NCBI RefSeq assembly: GCF_003007675.1
Contig: NZ_PXNP01000109.1
Span: forward strand, 63,389 to 127,388
Source: Marinobacter fuscus
Lineage (GTDB): Bacteria; Pseudomonadota; Gammaproteobacteria; Pseudomonadales; Oleiphilaceae
Length of the DNA: 64,000 nucleotides
Reading direction: 5' to 3'
Part shown: piece after piece, positions 1-8,968 of the stretch
How the letters are laid out: the number at the start of each line of letters is the position of its first letter
Numbering within the stretch: position 1 is the first letter of the stretch
The notes under the pieces: generated by a model
Seen by the model: only the letters and a program-made list of their open reading frames with translations
Database searches by the model: none
Told to the model about the DNA's origin: nothing
Translations under genes and position numbers: made by a program

Positions 1-837
1 CTCACCGCCGGCACCGCAACGGGCCAGATCCGCCGCCCAGGACTCGAACAACCAGAGAGTATCGTCCAGCCCAAGTGCTTTGAAGCGCTTTGCGGCATCA
101 CCCACGGTCACCTGCCCCTTCATGAACTGCCGGAATGCCTCGAACGCCTCATCCCGCAGCGCCGGATACTCACCGGTTGCATATTCAAACGCAAGCCTCG
201 GCGCGTTGCCCGCCAGCCAGAGACTCTTTGCCAGCACGGCGGATGCTGGCCGTTCAGCTGCATCCAGACAGCCAGCTCTCGCCGTAAGCCATGCGGAAGC
301 TTCCTCTGGCCCGGGAACAGGAATTGTCAGTGATTGGCAACGGGAGCGAATGGTTGGCAGCACCGGCCTGCCAGCTTCCTGCAAAAGCAACAGAGTGGTG
401 TCTGCCTGAGGCTCTTCCAGAGTCTTTAGCAAGGCGTTTGCAGCATTGATATTCAACTGATCCGCACGGTCAACAATAGCCACTTTATGATGCGCAACCC
501 GGGGCGATCCGACAGCAAACGACGAGAGCGCACGAATCTGATCAATTTTTACCACCCGTGATTTTTCCGGCGCGTACACTCTCACATCCGGATGGCTCCC
601 GGCGACCACCAACTCACACTGTCGGCACTGGCCGCAGGCAACCGGTCGATCCGGTACCGCATTTACAGGACGCTCACACAGGAGCAATCCTGCAACTGCG
701 TCGGCCCAGGCCCGCTTACCAACGCCCTGCTCACCGATCACCAGCAGGGCATGAGGTAGCCGCTGCTGCGAAAGACGGTGCTGCACCCTGCTCCAGGCCC
801 GCTCAAGCCAGGGCATGGTGGCTGCGATATCAGTCAT
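1..837 (-). CDS. holB: DNA polymerase III subunit delta' (HolB), 3' end outside window
   Basis: Clamp-loader subunit that, with DnaX and HolA, opens the beta clamp and loads it on primed DNA. The 279 residues visible, read from an ATG at 837, start MTDIAATMPWLERAW. They show an AAA+ P-loop-like GEQGVGKRA, a zinc-binding group (a Cys near residue 54, then CGQCRQC), the helix NAANALLKTLEEP and the sensor/SRC motif TIRSRCQ, all typical of delta'. The start codon overlaps the stop of the upstream transglutaminase gene by 8 bases, so translation is probably coupled. The gene runs off the left edge, so the C-terminal collar domain cannot be judged. The identification is firm. Confidence 0.93.
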   Translation of the reverse strand, partial: MTDIAATMPWLERAWSRVQHRLSQQRLPHALLVIGEQGVGKRAWADAVAGLLLCERPVNAVPDRPVACGQCRQCELVVAGSHPDVRVYAPEKSRVVKIDQIRALSSFAVGSPRVAHHKVAIVDRADQLNINAANALLKTLEEPQADTTLLLLQEAGRPVLPTIRSRCQSLTIPVPGPEEASAWLTARAGCLDAAERPASAVLAKSLWLAGNAPRLAFEYATGEYPALRDEAFEAFRQFMKGQVTVGDAAKRFKALGLDDTLWLFESWAADLARCGAGGE

Positions 838-2911
838 GCTCGGAAGCCCGGGCTGAACCCCGGCGCAAACGTCGTTTCATGGTTTTTAATAGTCTCGCGA
901 GTCGCTGTACATCCTCACCAGGGGTTCCTGATGGTGGATCGCTATAGTAATGGGAGTTGGCTGCGCGGGCAAAAAGCTGCGGCGTATTGCCAAGCTCCGG
1001 ATGCGCTGCCGACAGCCGCTGTGCCAGAGTAAAGGGCGTCTCACCCGTTCTCACCGGCACTCCTGCCTCTTCGCACAGGCGCTGCCAGGACAGCATTACC
1101 CGGCCAAACGCATCCCTCTTTTCGCCCCTCCGCAAAGACAGCGCCGACACAAGGCCCGCAACCAGAAGGCCAGCCCCAATAACACCGGCAGTGAGGTAAC
1201 CGAGCTCCCTGAGGCCGAAACCGCCCGGCAACCGGGACATCAGATCCAGCTGGCTTTGCCCCTGGTATCCCACAACCCACCGCTGCCACTGATAGTTGAT
1301 TCTGTCTAACTGCAACGCGGCCCATTGCAGGGCGGCGAAATCCCGGTAACGATGGGGAGAAGTCAGTTCGTTTTCAAGAAACGATCCCTCCTCTTCCACC
1401 GCATCCCGCAAGCCGGACTCGATCCGGCTGGGTGCAATGGCCGCGGTTGGGTCTACACGCACCCACCCCTGTCCGGGCAGCCATACCTCAACCCATGCGT
1501 GGGCATCGTATTGACGAACAATAAGGTATTCCCCCCCCGCACCGGGGTCGCCTCCCTGATACCCCACCACAACACGGGCAGGAATGCCCGCCGCGCGAAA
1601 GACAAAGGTTGCAGCGCCTGCATAGTGAGCACAAAACCCCCGCATTTCATCGAACAGTAACGCATCAATACCATCCCGCGGCATGGCTGGCGGACGCAGC
1701 GTGTAGTAGTAGGCCTGAGTGCGAAACCGGCTCAGCAGCGTATTCACCACATCAACAGGGCGCTTGCCGGAAGCCAGCTCCCGGGCATAGTCCCGCGCCC
1801 TCGGGTTACCGGATCGGGGCAACTGCAGGTAACGCCGCTGTTCATCTTCTGAAAGACTGCCCGGATCAACGCTGGTGTCATTGCTGAGTGCCAACCGGTA
1901 CCGTATAGGACTGTCCGCTGGGCGCTCAAAACGGAACAGGTTTTCCGGCGTGCGGAACACGTTACCAGAGACCGCGACAGAGTTATCCAGGGCAAAAGCC
2001 CAGCGCTGATCTGTGGGCTCCATGAGCACATCATACTCACCGCTCGCCAGCTCACCCACGCCACCATCTAAATTCACCCGACCCAACCGGCGTATGGGAT
2101 CCTGGTCGCGCTGGCGCCAGGTTTCTCCGTCAAGGTAATCCAGAATCAACCCTCGCCAGTAGCGCTCCGGATAGCCGGGCAGACTGCCGCCAAATGTAAC
2201 CCTGAAAGCGCGGGCACTGCTTTGTGCGAGATTGGAAATATCCCCCGGGCGCATGGTATCAGAAATCCCGCTCCTGGCCTGCCCGGATACCAAAGGCACA
2301 CTCCAGAGCGGAGCCAAACGGGGGAAGAACACAAAAAGCAGAACCACCACCGGCAGGGTCTTCAGCAGCAGAAGCCCAAGGCGCTTCCAGCCTGAGCGCA
2401 GTTGCCGGGGCAAATCCGGTGCATTAAGCACTTGCAGCCCCACCAACAGACAGCCAATGGCGGCGAAAACGACGAGCGCCCACAAAATATCCTGCTTAAA
2501 AAGGAAATTGACTGCGGCGAGGTACACCTGAATAAAAAACAACACATAGAAATCCCGGCTGGTGCGGGTTTCCAGCCACTTCAAGCCAACGGCAAGAACA
2601 AAAAAAGACGACGCTGTCTCTACCGTAAAACGCCCCTGCACCGTAGCTATATAGAGCCCGACAAGGCCAAGCATAATTGCGGTTCTTAGCAGTCGTCCAG
2701 GCAGGCGGACACGACCCTGTTGTGCAAACCAGCGCCACCCCGCAAGCACCGCGCAGGCCCCCAACAGCCACAATGGCAGGCGATCCCACTGCGGAATCAA
2801 CAGCAAGGCAAAACTGCACAGCAACCAGAAAAGCGCGATAGCCGGCAAAGCATCGACGCCAAGCGGGAGATTTCTGTTGCCACTAAGCTGACGAACTGGC
2901 CAGATCTTCAT
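830..2911 (-). CDS. tgpA: TgpA-type membrane transglutaminase-like protein (DUF3488/DUF4129)
   Basis: A 693-residue inner-membrane protein. The N-terminal ~200 residues hold about six hydrophobic segments (DUF3488 type). A periplasmic transglutaminase core follows, with a Cys-His-Asp triad visible as GFCAHYAG (C427), YDAHAWVEV (H471) and VRVDPTAA (D487). One more membrane helix lies near residue 570, and the tail contains a DUF4129-like PFTLAQRL segment. This matches Pseudomonas TgpA, a predicted periplasmic transglutaminase, in order and length; the substrate is unknown. Its start overlaps the DUF58 gene stop by four bases (ATGA) and its stop overlaps the holB start, so the three genes form one operon. 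Family assignment is strong; biochemical activity is inferred from the intact triad. Confidence 0.9.
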   Translation of the reverse strand: MKIWPVRQLSGNRNLPLGVDALPAIALFWLLCSFALLLIPQWDRLPLWLLGACAVLAGWRWFAQQGRVRLPGRLLRTAIMLGLVGLYIATVQGRFTVETASSFFVLAVGLKWLETRTSRDFYVLFFIQVYLAAVNFLFKQDILWALVVFAAIGCLLVGLQVLNAPDLPRQLRSGWKRLGLLLLKTLPVVVLLFVFFPRLAPLWSVPLVSGQARSGISDTMRPGDISNLAQSSARAFRVTFGGSLPGYPERYWRGLILDYLDGETWRQRDQDPIRRLGRVNLDGGVGELASGEYDVLMEPTDQRWAFALDNSVAVSGNVFRTPENLFRFERPADSPIRYRLALSNDTSVDPGSLSEDEQRRYLQLPRSGNPRARDYARELASGKRPVDVVNTLLSRFRTQAYYYTLRPPAMPRDGIDALLFDEMRGFCAHYAGAATFVFRAAGIPARVVVGYQGGDPGAGGEYLIVRQYDAHAWVEVWLPGQGWVRVDPTAAIAPSRIESGLRDAVEEEGSFLENELTSPHRYRDFAALQWAALQLDRINYQWQRWVVGYQGQSQLDLMSRLPGGFGLRELGYLTAGVIGAGLLVAGLVSALSLRRGEKRDAFGRVMLSWQRLCEEAGVPVRTGETPFTLAQRLSAAHPELGNTPQLFARAANSHYYSDPPSGTPGEDVQRLARLLKTMKRRLRRGSARASEHD

Positions 2912-3930
2912 CGGGCATCTCCTGCCAGATCCGTGAGCTCCGTATTCCGGGTACCGTGTGCCAGACTCCCGGAACTCCGTGGCGGCTGCTGTCCCCAGAC
3001 CGCCAGTGCTCGCAGGCAGCGCTCAACGTGGGCAGGGCCAGCATCGGGCTCAATGGTTTCTCCGGGCAAACCAAGCCCAAAGCGGGCCGATTGCTGCCCC
3101 CGCTCACACACCAGCCAGGCCAGATAACTCAGGCGTAACTCGGTGTCGACGCCCGGGAACGCACTGAAATCCAGCCACTGCGGGCTCCCTTGCTCACCTT
3201 CCCAGTCTGCTACCACCATCTGGCCGGAGCGGGCATACCGCTTCCACATCACTCGCTGGCTAAGATCGCCCTCTCGCCAGGGGCGAAGATCGGCGTGATC
3301 ACTCCCCTGAACCGGCCTCGCGGCGTCCAACTGCTGGCCATCTTCCAGTTGCCCAAAGGCTTCCGGGGCCGGAACAGGCCGTGGATAAGCAACACCGGCA
3401 GTAGCGGGCCGTAACCAAGACCAGGCCCGCAACAAACCGAAAGGAAAACGGGTTTCAACCTGCACACGCTCGGGGCGCAAATAGCCCCGTTGGGCCGAGG
3501 GTACCGGCAGAACCACATCGCGGAACTCGCCGGGCGGCACATGCACACCCGCTATCCGGGAGTCCGGAACCGACAAAACCAGCCCCAGCCCGGGTTCTCT
3601 GGCTGCGGTAACCCGCAACACAAAAGGAATCTCTTCGCCCGCCTGCCCTTGTCCCGCACGGACCAGGGCCAGCGTCAGGCCTGAGAGGTTGCGGTGAGTC
3701 TGATGCATGGCGCCGACAAACAGTGCGCCCAGGCCAAAGGTCAGCAGATAGATCAGGCTGTTCTGATAGTTGATGCCGGTAATCAACATGATCAGCAGCA
3801 AAATGCCAAAAACCACGCCCGCCGCTGTCGGCAGAATAAAAATATTCCGCTGGCTGAGGGTCTGGCTGTCAGACCTTGGTACCCTGCGATTGATCCAGGT
3901 ATTCCATCGCTGTTTGAAACGGTTACGCAT
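2908..3930 (-). CDS. DUF58 domain protein, partner of TgpA
   Basis: A 340-residue protein with two close N-terminal membrane segments (IFILPTAAGVVFGILLL and SLIYLLTFGLGALFVGA). The DUF58 signature follows: HADLRPWREGDLSQRVMWKR, then MVVADW, the usual VWA-like core. DUF58 proteins normally occur with a MoxR ATPase and a transglutaminase, and they are thought to help assemble or regulate envelope proteins. Here only the transglutaminase is adjacent, overlapping by four bases. A longer frame reaches 3972, but the ATG at 3930 is preceded by AGAGG and gives the usual N-terminus (MRNRFKQRW), so it was chosen. No MoxR gene lies upstream; the one in this window is about 36 kb away. Confidence 0.87.
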   Translation of the reverse strand: MRNRFKQRWNTWINRRVPRSDSQTLSQRNIFILPTAAGVVFGILLLIMLITGINYQNSLIYLLTFGLGALFVGAMHQTHRNLSGLTLALVRAGQGQAGEEIPFVLRVTAAREPGLGLVLSVPDSRIAGVHVPPGEFRDVVLPVPSAQRGYLRPERVQVETRFPFGLLRAWSWLRPATAGVAYPRPVPAPEAFGQLEDGQQLDAARPVQGSDHADLRPWREGDLSQRVMWKRYARSGQMVVADWEGEQGSPQWLDFSAFPGVDTELRLSYLAWLVCERGQQSARFGLGLPGETIEPDAGPAHVERCLRALAVWGQQPPRSSGSLAHGTRNTELTDLAGDAR

Positions 3931-4162
3931 CCTGCCTCTGGGAGCCGAACAACGGCTTGTGCAACAAAACATAAGACTCTGGCCGCCCGGGCGGCATTTA
4001 TCAACGGGTTTTACTCACTGACAGCGGATTCTGATCACACCCTGACCAGATCACTGTTGAAATAATGTCCGACAAACCGAATACTTCAGTAAATTGCGTA
4101 CTGACCTTCGCCGTACCTTCAGCTGCGCCACTCCATACAGGTCTAGCATGAGGTAACCCACA

Positions 4163-4777
4163 ATGCGCCGCAAACTCTTTGCTTTCGCCATCAGCACCGC
4201 TGTAATCACTCCCGTCGCTGCCGGTGTGCAAACCATGACATCCGATGAAATGGTCGACACCTATGTAAAAGACTCTGCCGTTATCGTTGTACCACGCCAG
4301 CAGCAGAAAGCTACCCAGGCTGCGCGGGAAAAAGTCATCCGGTCGTTAACCATCTCACCGGGAGAGCCCGTTCTGACAGAAGCTGAAGAAGAGGCCTATC
4401 GTGAGGCTTTACAGCGGTATCTGGAAGAAGGCAAACAGAATGCTCTGACCGATGCGGAAGAAGAATTTCTCCGCAGGGCGCTTCTGCTGCCCGTGGATGA
4501 GCTGGCCCGGGTACAGCCGCCAGCGGATTTTACCCCAAGAACCCTGCCCATCATCTTCGGACAACAACCGGAGATACCCGACGAACCCTTCGCCCAGACT
4601 TTCCTGAATGATCAGCTAGGCATCGGGTTTGATGGCCGGAACCTGAATTTCAGCATTGGCAATCTACCGGGCATTGACCAGATACAGGTTCCGGAAGGCA
4701 TCAATGAAGGGCCGGTCAACCTGATACCCAGGCCCGGAGGTGGATTTGACCTGTCGATTCAGGTGCCCGATCAGTAG
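4163..4777 (+). CDS. exported protein of unknown function with an internal repeat
   Basis: A 204-residue protein not recognised as a known family. An N-terminal signal peptide (MRRKLFAFAISTAVITPVAAG) points to export. The middle is charged and helical, with a short duplication: LTEAEEEAYREAL near residue 73 and LTDAEEEFLRRAL near residue 97. The C-terminal 80 residues are glycine- and proline-rich with probable beta strands (IGFDGRNLNFSIGNLPGI) and end in IQVPDQ. An ATG with an upstream GAGGT supports the start. It is transcribed away from the DUF58 operon and followed at once by a terminator, so it appears to be a single-gene unit. Function cannot be proposed. Confidence 0.72.
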   Translation: MRRKLFAFAISTAVITPVAAGVQTMTSDEMVDTYVKDSAVIVVPRQQQKATQAAREKVIRSLTISPGEPVLTEAEEEAYREALQRYLEEGKQNALTDAEEEFLRRALLLPVDELARVQPPADFTPRTLPIIFGQQPEIPDEPFAQTFLNDQLGIGFDGRNLNFSIGNLPGIDQIQVPEGINEGPVNLIPRPGGGFDLSIQVPDQ

Positions 4778-4799
4778 GCACTCTGATTATTTGAAAAAA

Positions 4800-4828
4800 C
4801 GGCGGACCTGTAAAGGCCGCCGTTTTTT
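4800..4828 (+). terminator. intrinsic terminator after the 204-residue exported protein
   Basis: The stem CGGCGG (4800-4805) pairs with CCGCCG (4817-4822), extended by CC/GG with a bulged A, and is followed by six T on the plus strand. An A tract precedes the stem, so it could also act on the minus strand. Confidence 0.85.
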
Positions 4829-4862
4829 ATTGGGCTGACTCTGATGACTGCCTTCCCCTACG

Positions 4863-4885
4863 AAAAACGCCCCGCAGAGCGGGGC
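4863..4885 (-). terminator. intrinsic terminator of the 311-residue exported protein
   Basis: The perfect 7-bp stem GCCCCGC/GCGGGGC (4869-4885) has a three-base loop. On the minus strand it is followed by G and a run of five T, 28 bases after the stop of the gene at 4913-5848. Confidence 0.85.
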
Positions 4886-4912
4886 ATTAACCGTTCAAGC
4901 AATCAGGCCAGA

Positions 4913-5848
4913 TTAGTGACCGTAGACTGCCAGGCGGGTATCAGAGATGTGCAGGTTATCGATACCGATAGTACCGATGTTGGTACCACCGATACGGGTC
5001 TCCGCAATGTTAACGTCAAGCAGGACATCCTTGACATCTACACGAAGTACTTCAGTCTTCGGATTGGCCTGAGTAGACGCGTAGAGGCTATCACCCTTGT
5101 ATACATCCAGACGAGCGATTGCAAAGCCTGCCGCGCCAAGAGCTCTCATCCGGGCGTCCTGGGCAACCTCAGAAGCGTTGGCCGGATCCGCCTTGTCCAG
5201 AACCGTAAAGTCGATGGCATCACCATCGGCCGCAGCACCAGTGATGGACATGCCGGTGATACCCACCGCAAGGAAATCAACCTCGAAGTCCATCTGGCGA
5301 ACATCGAAGGCCACGTCCAGCATCAAGGTACCGGTATTGGCGTATCCGCTAACATCGTCGGTATCGACACGGATATCCAGCGCACCTAGCAGACCCCAGG
5401 CCTTCATACCGGAAACCAGAGTTGTGTTCTCACCGCCATTACCGCGCAGCGACATAGAATCAACGCTGATACCCCAGTCAATCGGCACCGGGTTACCGCT
5501 GGCGTCTTCATCCAGGGACGCAACGTGGATAATCGCATCGCCGTCATCTTCAACGTCGATATCAATAGACAGGCGGTCAAGCAGGTTGCCTGCGGTTGGA
5601 GCAGCTGCTGCTGACGCCAGGCCGCTGGCGGTGGAACCACCAAGCTCGATGCCGCTTACCGCGAAAGTACCTTCATCGGTGTAAGTGAATTCGCCGATAG
5701 AAACACGAGTTTCCAGCTCAATGGTGACACCGGCCTGACCGGTGACATTGCCCATGGTGGAGTCATCAAGTGCTTTCAAGTCTGCTTGCGCAGCGAAGGG
5801 AACGGCAGCAACGGCAGTTGCAAGTGCAAGTTTTTTCAGGCCTTTCAT
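4913..5848 (-). CDS. exported surface-type protein, DUF6160-like
   Basis: A 311-residue secreted protein. The signal peptide MKGLKKLALATAVAAVPFAAQA is followed by DLKALDDSTMGNVTGQAGVTIELE, a start shared by a group of proteins in Pseudomonas, Acinetobacter and Marinobacter that I recall as DUF6160 (some linked to pilus-like systems). The remainder is acidic, glycine- and serine-rich and beta-strand-like, with repeated patterns such as VSGIELGGS and VGITGMSITG, and few aromatic residues, as expected for a cell-surface or outer-membrane-associated protein. A strong AAGGAG lies upstream of the ATG and an intrinsic terminator lies 28 bases past the stop, consistent with a well-expressed single gene. 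The role is unknown and the family name comes from memory of the N-terminal pattern. Confidence 0.75.
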   Translation of the reverse strand: MKGLKKLALATAVAAVPFAAQADLKALDDSTMGNVTGQAGVTIELETRVSIGEFTYTDEGTFAVSGIELGGSTASGLASAAAAPTAGNLLDRLSIDIDVEDDGDAIIHVASLDEDASGNPVPIDWGISVDSMSLRGNGGENTTLVSGMKAWGLLGALDIRVDTDDVSGYANTGTLMLDVAFDVRQMDFEVDFLAVGITGMSITGAAADGDAIDFTVLDKADPANASEVAQDARMRALGAAGFAIARLDVYKGDSLYASTQANPKTEVLRVDVKDVLLDVNIAETRIGGTNIGTIGIDNLHISDTRLAVYGH

Positions 5849-6000
5849 TATTATCTCCTTGAGGAAACTCGTTGTGATTATTTTCTGAGTTTTATTTTTT
5901 GTGACGTTCTGTAAACCTCACACCCCCATTTAAGATTGTTTTACAGTCCTAGTCCGTGAATGAACGCACACTTCCGGCAGTAACCGGCAAATCTGTCCAC

Positions 6001-6561
6001 TCACGCTTTTTCGTCGTAAAAAATCTGAAACTCCTTGTCCTGATCGATCGGAGCACCAAAGCTAGCCTCGGACTGTTCGTAACTGAGCGGAATCAACTTC
6101 AAGCCGGAAACCCCCAGGCGATGTTCATGCTCGACAACCACAACTCTCTCCTTAACGCCGTCTTTGGTAATCGTGCCCGGGTAAACAATGAGCACCGCGT
6201 CAATCCTGTTATGTCTGGCCAGGGATCTCAGACTGGCCCGGTACATCTGAACCTTGATTGACGGCGGCGCCTGATCAGCCTCGCTCGACAGCTTCACGCT
6301 CTTCAACTCCCGATCCTTCATCACCATCCAGGCCGCCGGTGCAAAGATACCGGCACTGGCCATATCACCCTCAACCTGGTCTATCGCCTGTTCCAGCATC
6401 CCGGACAGATCCCGTTCCGCTGTGAGCATGGCGGCGGCCAACTCTTCCCGGGTAAGTTTGCCGTCATCGAGTACCCCGTTGCCGGAGGGCTCCCGCGCAA
6501 GGGCCTGGCCGAACAGGATTGAACTGGCCAGCAAGATCAGAGAGGCTTTCGTCAATGTCAT
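6001..6561 (-). CDS. exported protein of unknown function
   Basis: A 186-residue protein with a clear signal peptide (MTLTKASLILLASSILFGQALA). The mature part contains LTREELAAAMLTAERDLSGML, an amphipathic helix, then alternating strands such as IDAVLIVYPGTI and KERVVVVEHEHRLGVSGLKLIPL. I do not recognise the family. The start is an ATG with GGTGA upstream. It lies between the DUF6160-like gene and pabB, transcribed toward the former, and may share its regulation. The protein is probably periplasmic; no lipobox or further membrane segment is seen. Confidence 0.7.
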   Translation of the reverse strand: MTLTKASLILLASSILFGQALAREPSGNGVLDDGKLTREELAAAMLTAERDLSGMLEQAIDQVEGDMASAGIFAPAAWMVMKDRELKSVKLSSEADQAPPSIKVQMYRASLRSLARHNRIDAVLIVYPGTITKDGVKERVVVVEHEHRLGVSGLKLIPLSYEQSEASFGAPIDQDKEFQIFYDEKA

Positions 6562-6759
6562 TTTCTTTCACCTTTTTTTATCGGTAGGCAAACAGGGCCA
6601 ACCCTACGTATCTAATTTGCGCTGGGGGTACCCCCGGAACTCGGTTAAAATGGCCTTTTGAATAGGCCGCGTTTTATTAGATCAGCGCAGCAAAGGGCAG
6701 GACAACGCCCGTTTTGTGCCCTGTTTATCATTCCTCCAAAAATCTCCGGAGCTACCCTG

Positions 6760-8109
6760 GTGTTGGCAACCGTCCGACAGATAACCCATTCCGAGTACAA
6801 GAAACTCCAACTGCACGCCTCGCAAGAGCCTGACTTTGTATTTCTAGGAAGCACCGCTGACGGGCCGGGAAGAGGAAACCTCAGCGGCTTTTCATGCGCA
6901 GCCGTTTCGAGCCTCGTAATGACAACGGAGGTCTCCGACCGTGAAAGCCTGAAGCACTTGGGCCACCAAATAGAAGCGCATCGATCCTCCCTTGCCCCGC
7001 AGCGCGCTGCCCCGGGCGCTCTGGCAGGCGGCTGGATTGGCTTTGCCAGCTACGAGTTGGGCTACTGGAAAGAATCGCGACTGCAGGCACTGCGCCAGCC
7101 GATCCCCCTGCCTCTGTTTCAGGCCGGGCTCTACCTCTGGACCGCCAGTCGAAACCAGCAGACGGGTTCGTGCACCCTGTGGGTTCACCCGAAGTGCCCG
7201 GAAGCCGTGACTGACAAGCTGGTGCAATGGCTGGCACAGCCGCTCCCCTCGCCGACACGGCAATGGCGTATGACCGCCCCGTTTGCAGCAAGACAAAGTG
7301 CTGAGGAGTTCAAAACCAGTCTGAACCGGGTGCAGGCTTACATTACCGCTGGCGACTGCTACCAGGCCAACCTGTCACAGGCCTTCTCCGGGCAGTATTG
7401 CGGCACGCCCTGGCTTGCGTACCAAGCGCTTACCGAGAGCCATCCCACACCCTACGGTGCCTTCCTAAGGGCGGGCAAACACTCGATTTTGTCCGCCTCT
7501 CCCGAGCGTTTTCTGGCGATAGAAAACGGCACAGTGAAAACCAGCCCCATCAAAGGTACCCGACCCCGGGGCGATACGCCTGATGCAGACCTGGCCCTGG
7601 CCCGGGACTTACGGTCTTCTGAGAAAGACCGGGCCGAGAACCTGATGATTGTGGATCTGCTGCGAAACGACCTGGGGCTGAATGCCCGACCCGGCAGTGT
7701 GACCGTTGATGAACTCTTCGCTCTGGAGTCCTATCGCAATGTTCACCACCTGGTCAGCCACATCCGGGCAAGCCTGAAATCGGGAGTGTCACCCTTTCAG
7801 GCGTTTCTGGATGCCTTCCCCGGCGGCTCGATCACCGGGGCACCGAAAATCCGGGCTATGGAAATCATCAGAGAACTGGAGCCCCACTGGCGGGGGCCTT
7901 ACTGCGGCTCGGTGTTTTACTACGGGCTGGACGGGCGACTCGACAGCAACATTGCCATCCGGACACTGCTTTGCAGTGATGACGGCACCGTGCACTGCTG
8001 GGGCGGCGGCGGCATAGTGGCGGATTCAGATCCGGATTCCGAATACCAGGAAACCCTGGACAAGGTAGGGCCGCTGATGCGGTTTCTGGAAGAGTTGGTG
8101 ATTAACTGA
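6760..8109 (+). CDS. pabB: aminodeoxychorismate synthase component I (PabB)
   Basis: Converts chorismate to 4-amino-4-deoxychorismate for p-aminobenzoate and folate synthesis, with ammonia from the PabA glutaminase. The chorismate-binding core is complete: SASPERFL, the PIKGTRPRG loop whose lysine separates PabB from anthranilate synthase (PIAGT in TrpE), ENLMIVDLLRNDLG, and GGSITGAPKIRAMEII. The open frame begins with a TTG at 6658, but a GTG at 6760 preceded by CGGAG at good spacing gives 449 residues, close to the family size, and was preferred. No pabA or pabC is adjacent. The next gene, thrH, converges across a long hairpin. Confidence 0.92.
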   Translation: MLATVRQITHSEYKKLQLHASQEPDFVFLGSTADGPGRGNLSGFSCAAVSSLVMTTEVSDRESLKHLGHQIEAHRSSLAPQRAAPGALAGGWIGFASYELGYWKESRLQALRQPIPLPLFQAGLYLWTASRNQQTGSCTLWVHPKCPEAVTDKLVQWLAQPLPSPTRQWRMTAPFAARQSAEEFKTSLNRVQAYITAGDCYQANLSQAFSGQYCGTPWLAYQALTESHPTPYGAFLRAGKHSILSASPERFLAIENGTVKTSPIKGTRPRGDTPDADLALARDLRSSEKDRAENLMIVDLLRNDLGLNARPGSVTVDELFALESYRNVHHLVSHIRASLKSGVSPFQAFLDAFPGGSITGAPKIRAMEIIRELEPHWRGPYCGSVFYYGLDGRLDSNIAIRTLLCSDDGTVHCWGGGGIVADSDPDSEYQETLDKVGPLMRFLEELVIN

Positions 8110-8110
8110 A

Positions 8111-8145
8111 CGCCCTGCGGCCTGTGTAGTTCAGGCCGCAGGGCG
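8111..8145. terminator. long perfect hairpin between pabB and thrH, no U-tract
   Basis: A 14-bp perfect inverted repeat (CGCCCTGCGGCCTG against its complement, 8111-8124 and 8132-8145) with a seven-base loop starts one base after the pabB stop and ends seven bases before the thrH stop. Neither strand has a T run after it, so it may be a bidirectional factor-assisted terminator or an mRNA 3'-end protector rather than a classical intrinsic terminator. Confidence 0.6.
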
Positions 8146-8152
8146 CGATCAA

Positions 8153-8767
8153 TCAGGCACTATGAATAGCGCTGGCCTTGAGAAATTCCTGGCGCAGGTC
8201 GTCAAAGTTGTGCACCGCCGGGAACTGCGGGAATTCATCAATCACGTTCTGCGGTGCATGGAACAGAATGCCAGCTTCCGCCTGCCCCAGCATGGTGGTG
8301 TCGTTATAGGAATCACCGGCTGCGATCACCCGGTAGTTCAGCAACTGGAACGCCCGCACCGACTGGCGCTTGGGATCGCGCTGACGCAATAGATAGTTAG
8401 TAATCTGGCCATTTTCTGCAACTTCCAGCTTGTGGCAAAGCAGCGCCGGATAGCCCAGTTTCTTCATCAGCGGCATGGCAAATTCATAAAAGGTATCCGA
8501 CAGGATTACCACCTGAAAGCGCTCACGCAACCAGTCCAGGAACTCTCGGGCACCAGGCAGGGGATCCAGTGTGCCGATAACTTCCTGAATCTCGGGCAAG
8601 CCATAACCATGCTCATCCAGAATACGAAGCCGCTGCTTCATCAGCACATCGTAGTCAGGAATATCCCGGGTGGTAGCCTTGAGCTCTTCTATTCCGGTTT
8701 TTTCTGCAAAGGCGATCCAGATTTCCGGGATAAGTACGCCCTCAAGGTCAAGACATGCGAGTTCCAC
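8153..8767 (-). CDS. thrH: ThrH: phosphoserine phosphatase / homoserine phosphotransferase
   Basis: HAD-superfamily enzyme that dephosphorylates phosphoserine and can transfer the phosphate to homoserine, linking serine and threonine synthesis. The sequence follows Pseudomonas ThrH closely: ACLDLEGVLIPEIWIAFAEK with the catalytic DxE-type motif I, VVILSDTFYEFAMPL (motif II), a lysine in DPKRQSV, and VIAAGDSYNDTTML (motif IV). The open frame extends to a TTG at 8803, but the GTG at 8767 has AGGAG six bases upstream and gives 204 residues with the family N-terminus. No other serine or threonine gene is adjacent. Confidence 0.94.
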   Translation of the reverse strand: MELACLDLEGVLIPEIWIAFAEKTGIEELKATTRDIPDYDVLMKQRLRILDEHGYGLPEIQEVIGTLDPLPGAREFLDWLRERFQVVILSDTFYEFAMPLMKKLGYPALLCHKLEVAENGQITNYLLRQRDPKRQSVRAFQLLNYRVIAAGDSYNDTTMLGQAEAGILFHAPQNVIDEFPQFPAVHNFDDLRQEFLKASAIHSA

Positions 8768-8968
8768 AACGGTCTCCTGAACGGTTGGATTGGATTCGGG
8801 CAAAGGTTCGCCCGCCAGAGTCCGGGTATGATATGAAAATCCGATCCTGATTGCACCGTGAATCGCGCTGAGTCAATGCTTCCCGGAATAAACATATAGA
8901 TGCTCATTCCTTTATGGCATTAGAGGTTTCCTGTTAAGCTGGCGACATCTGTTATTCACACCGACTGG

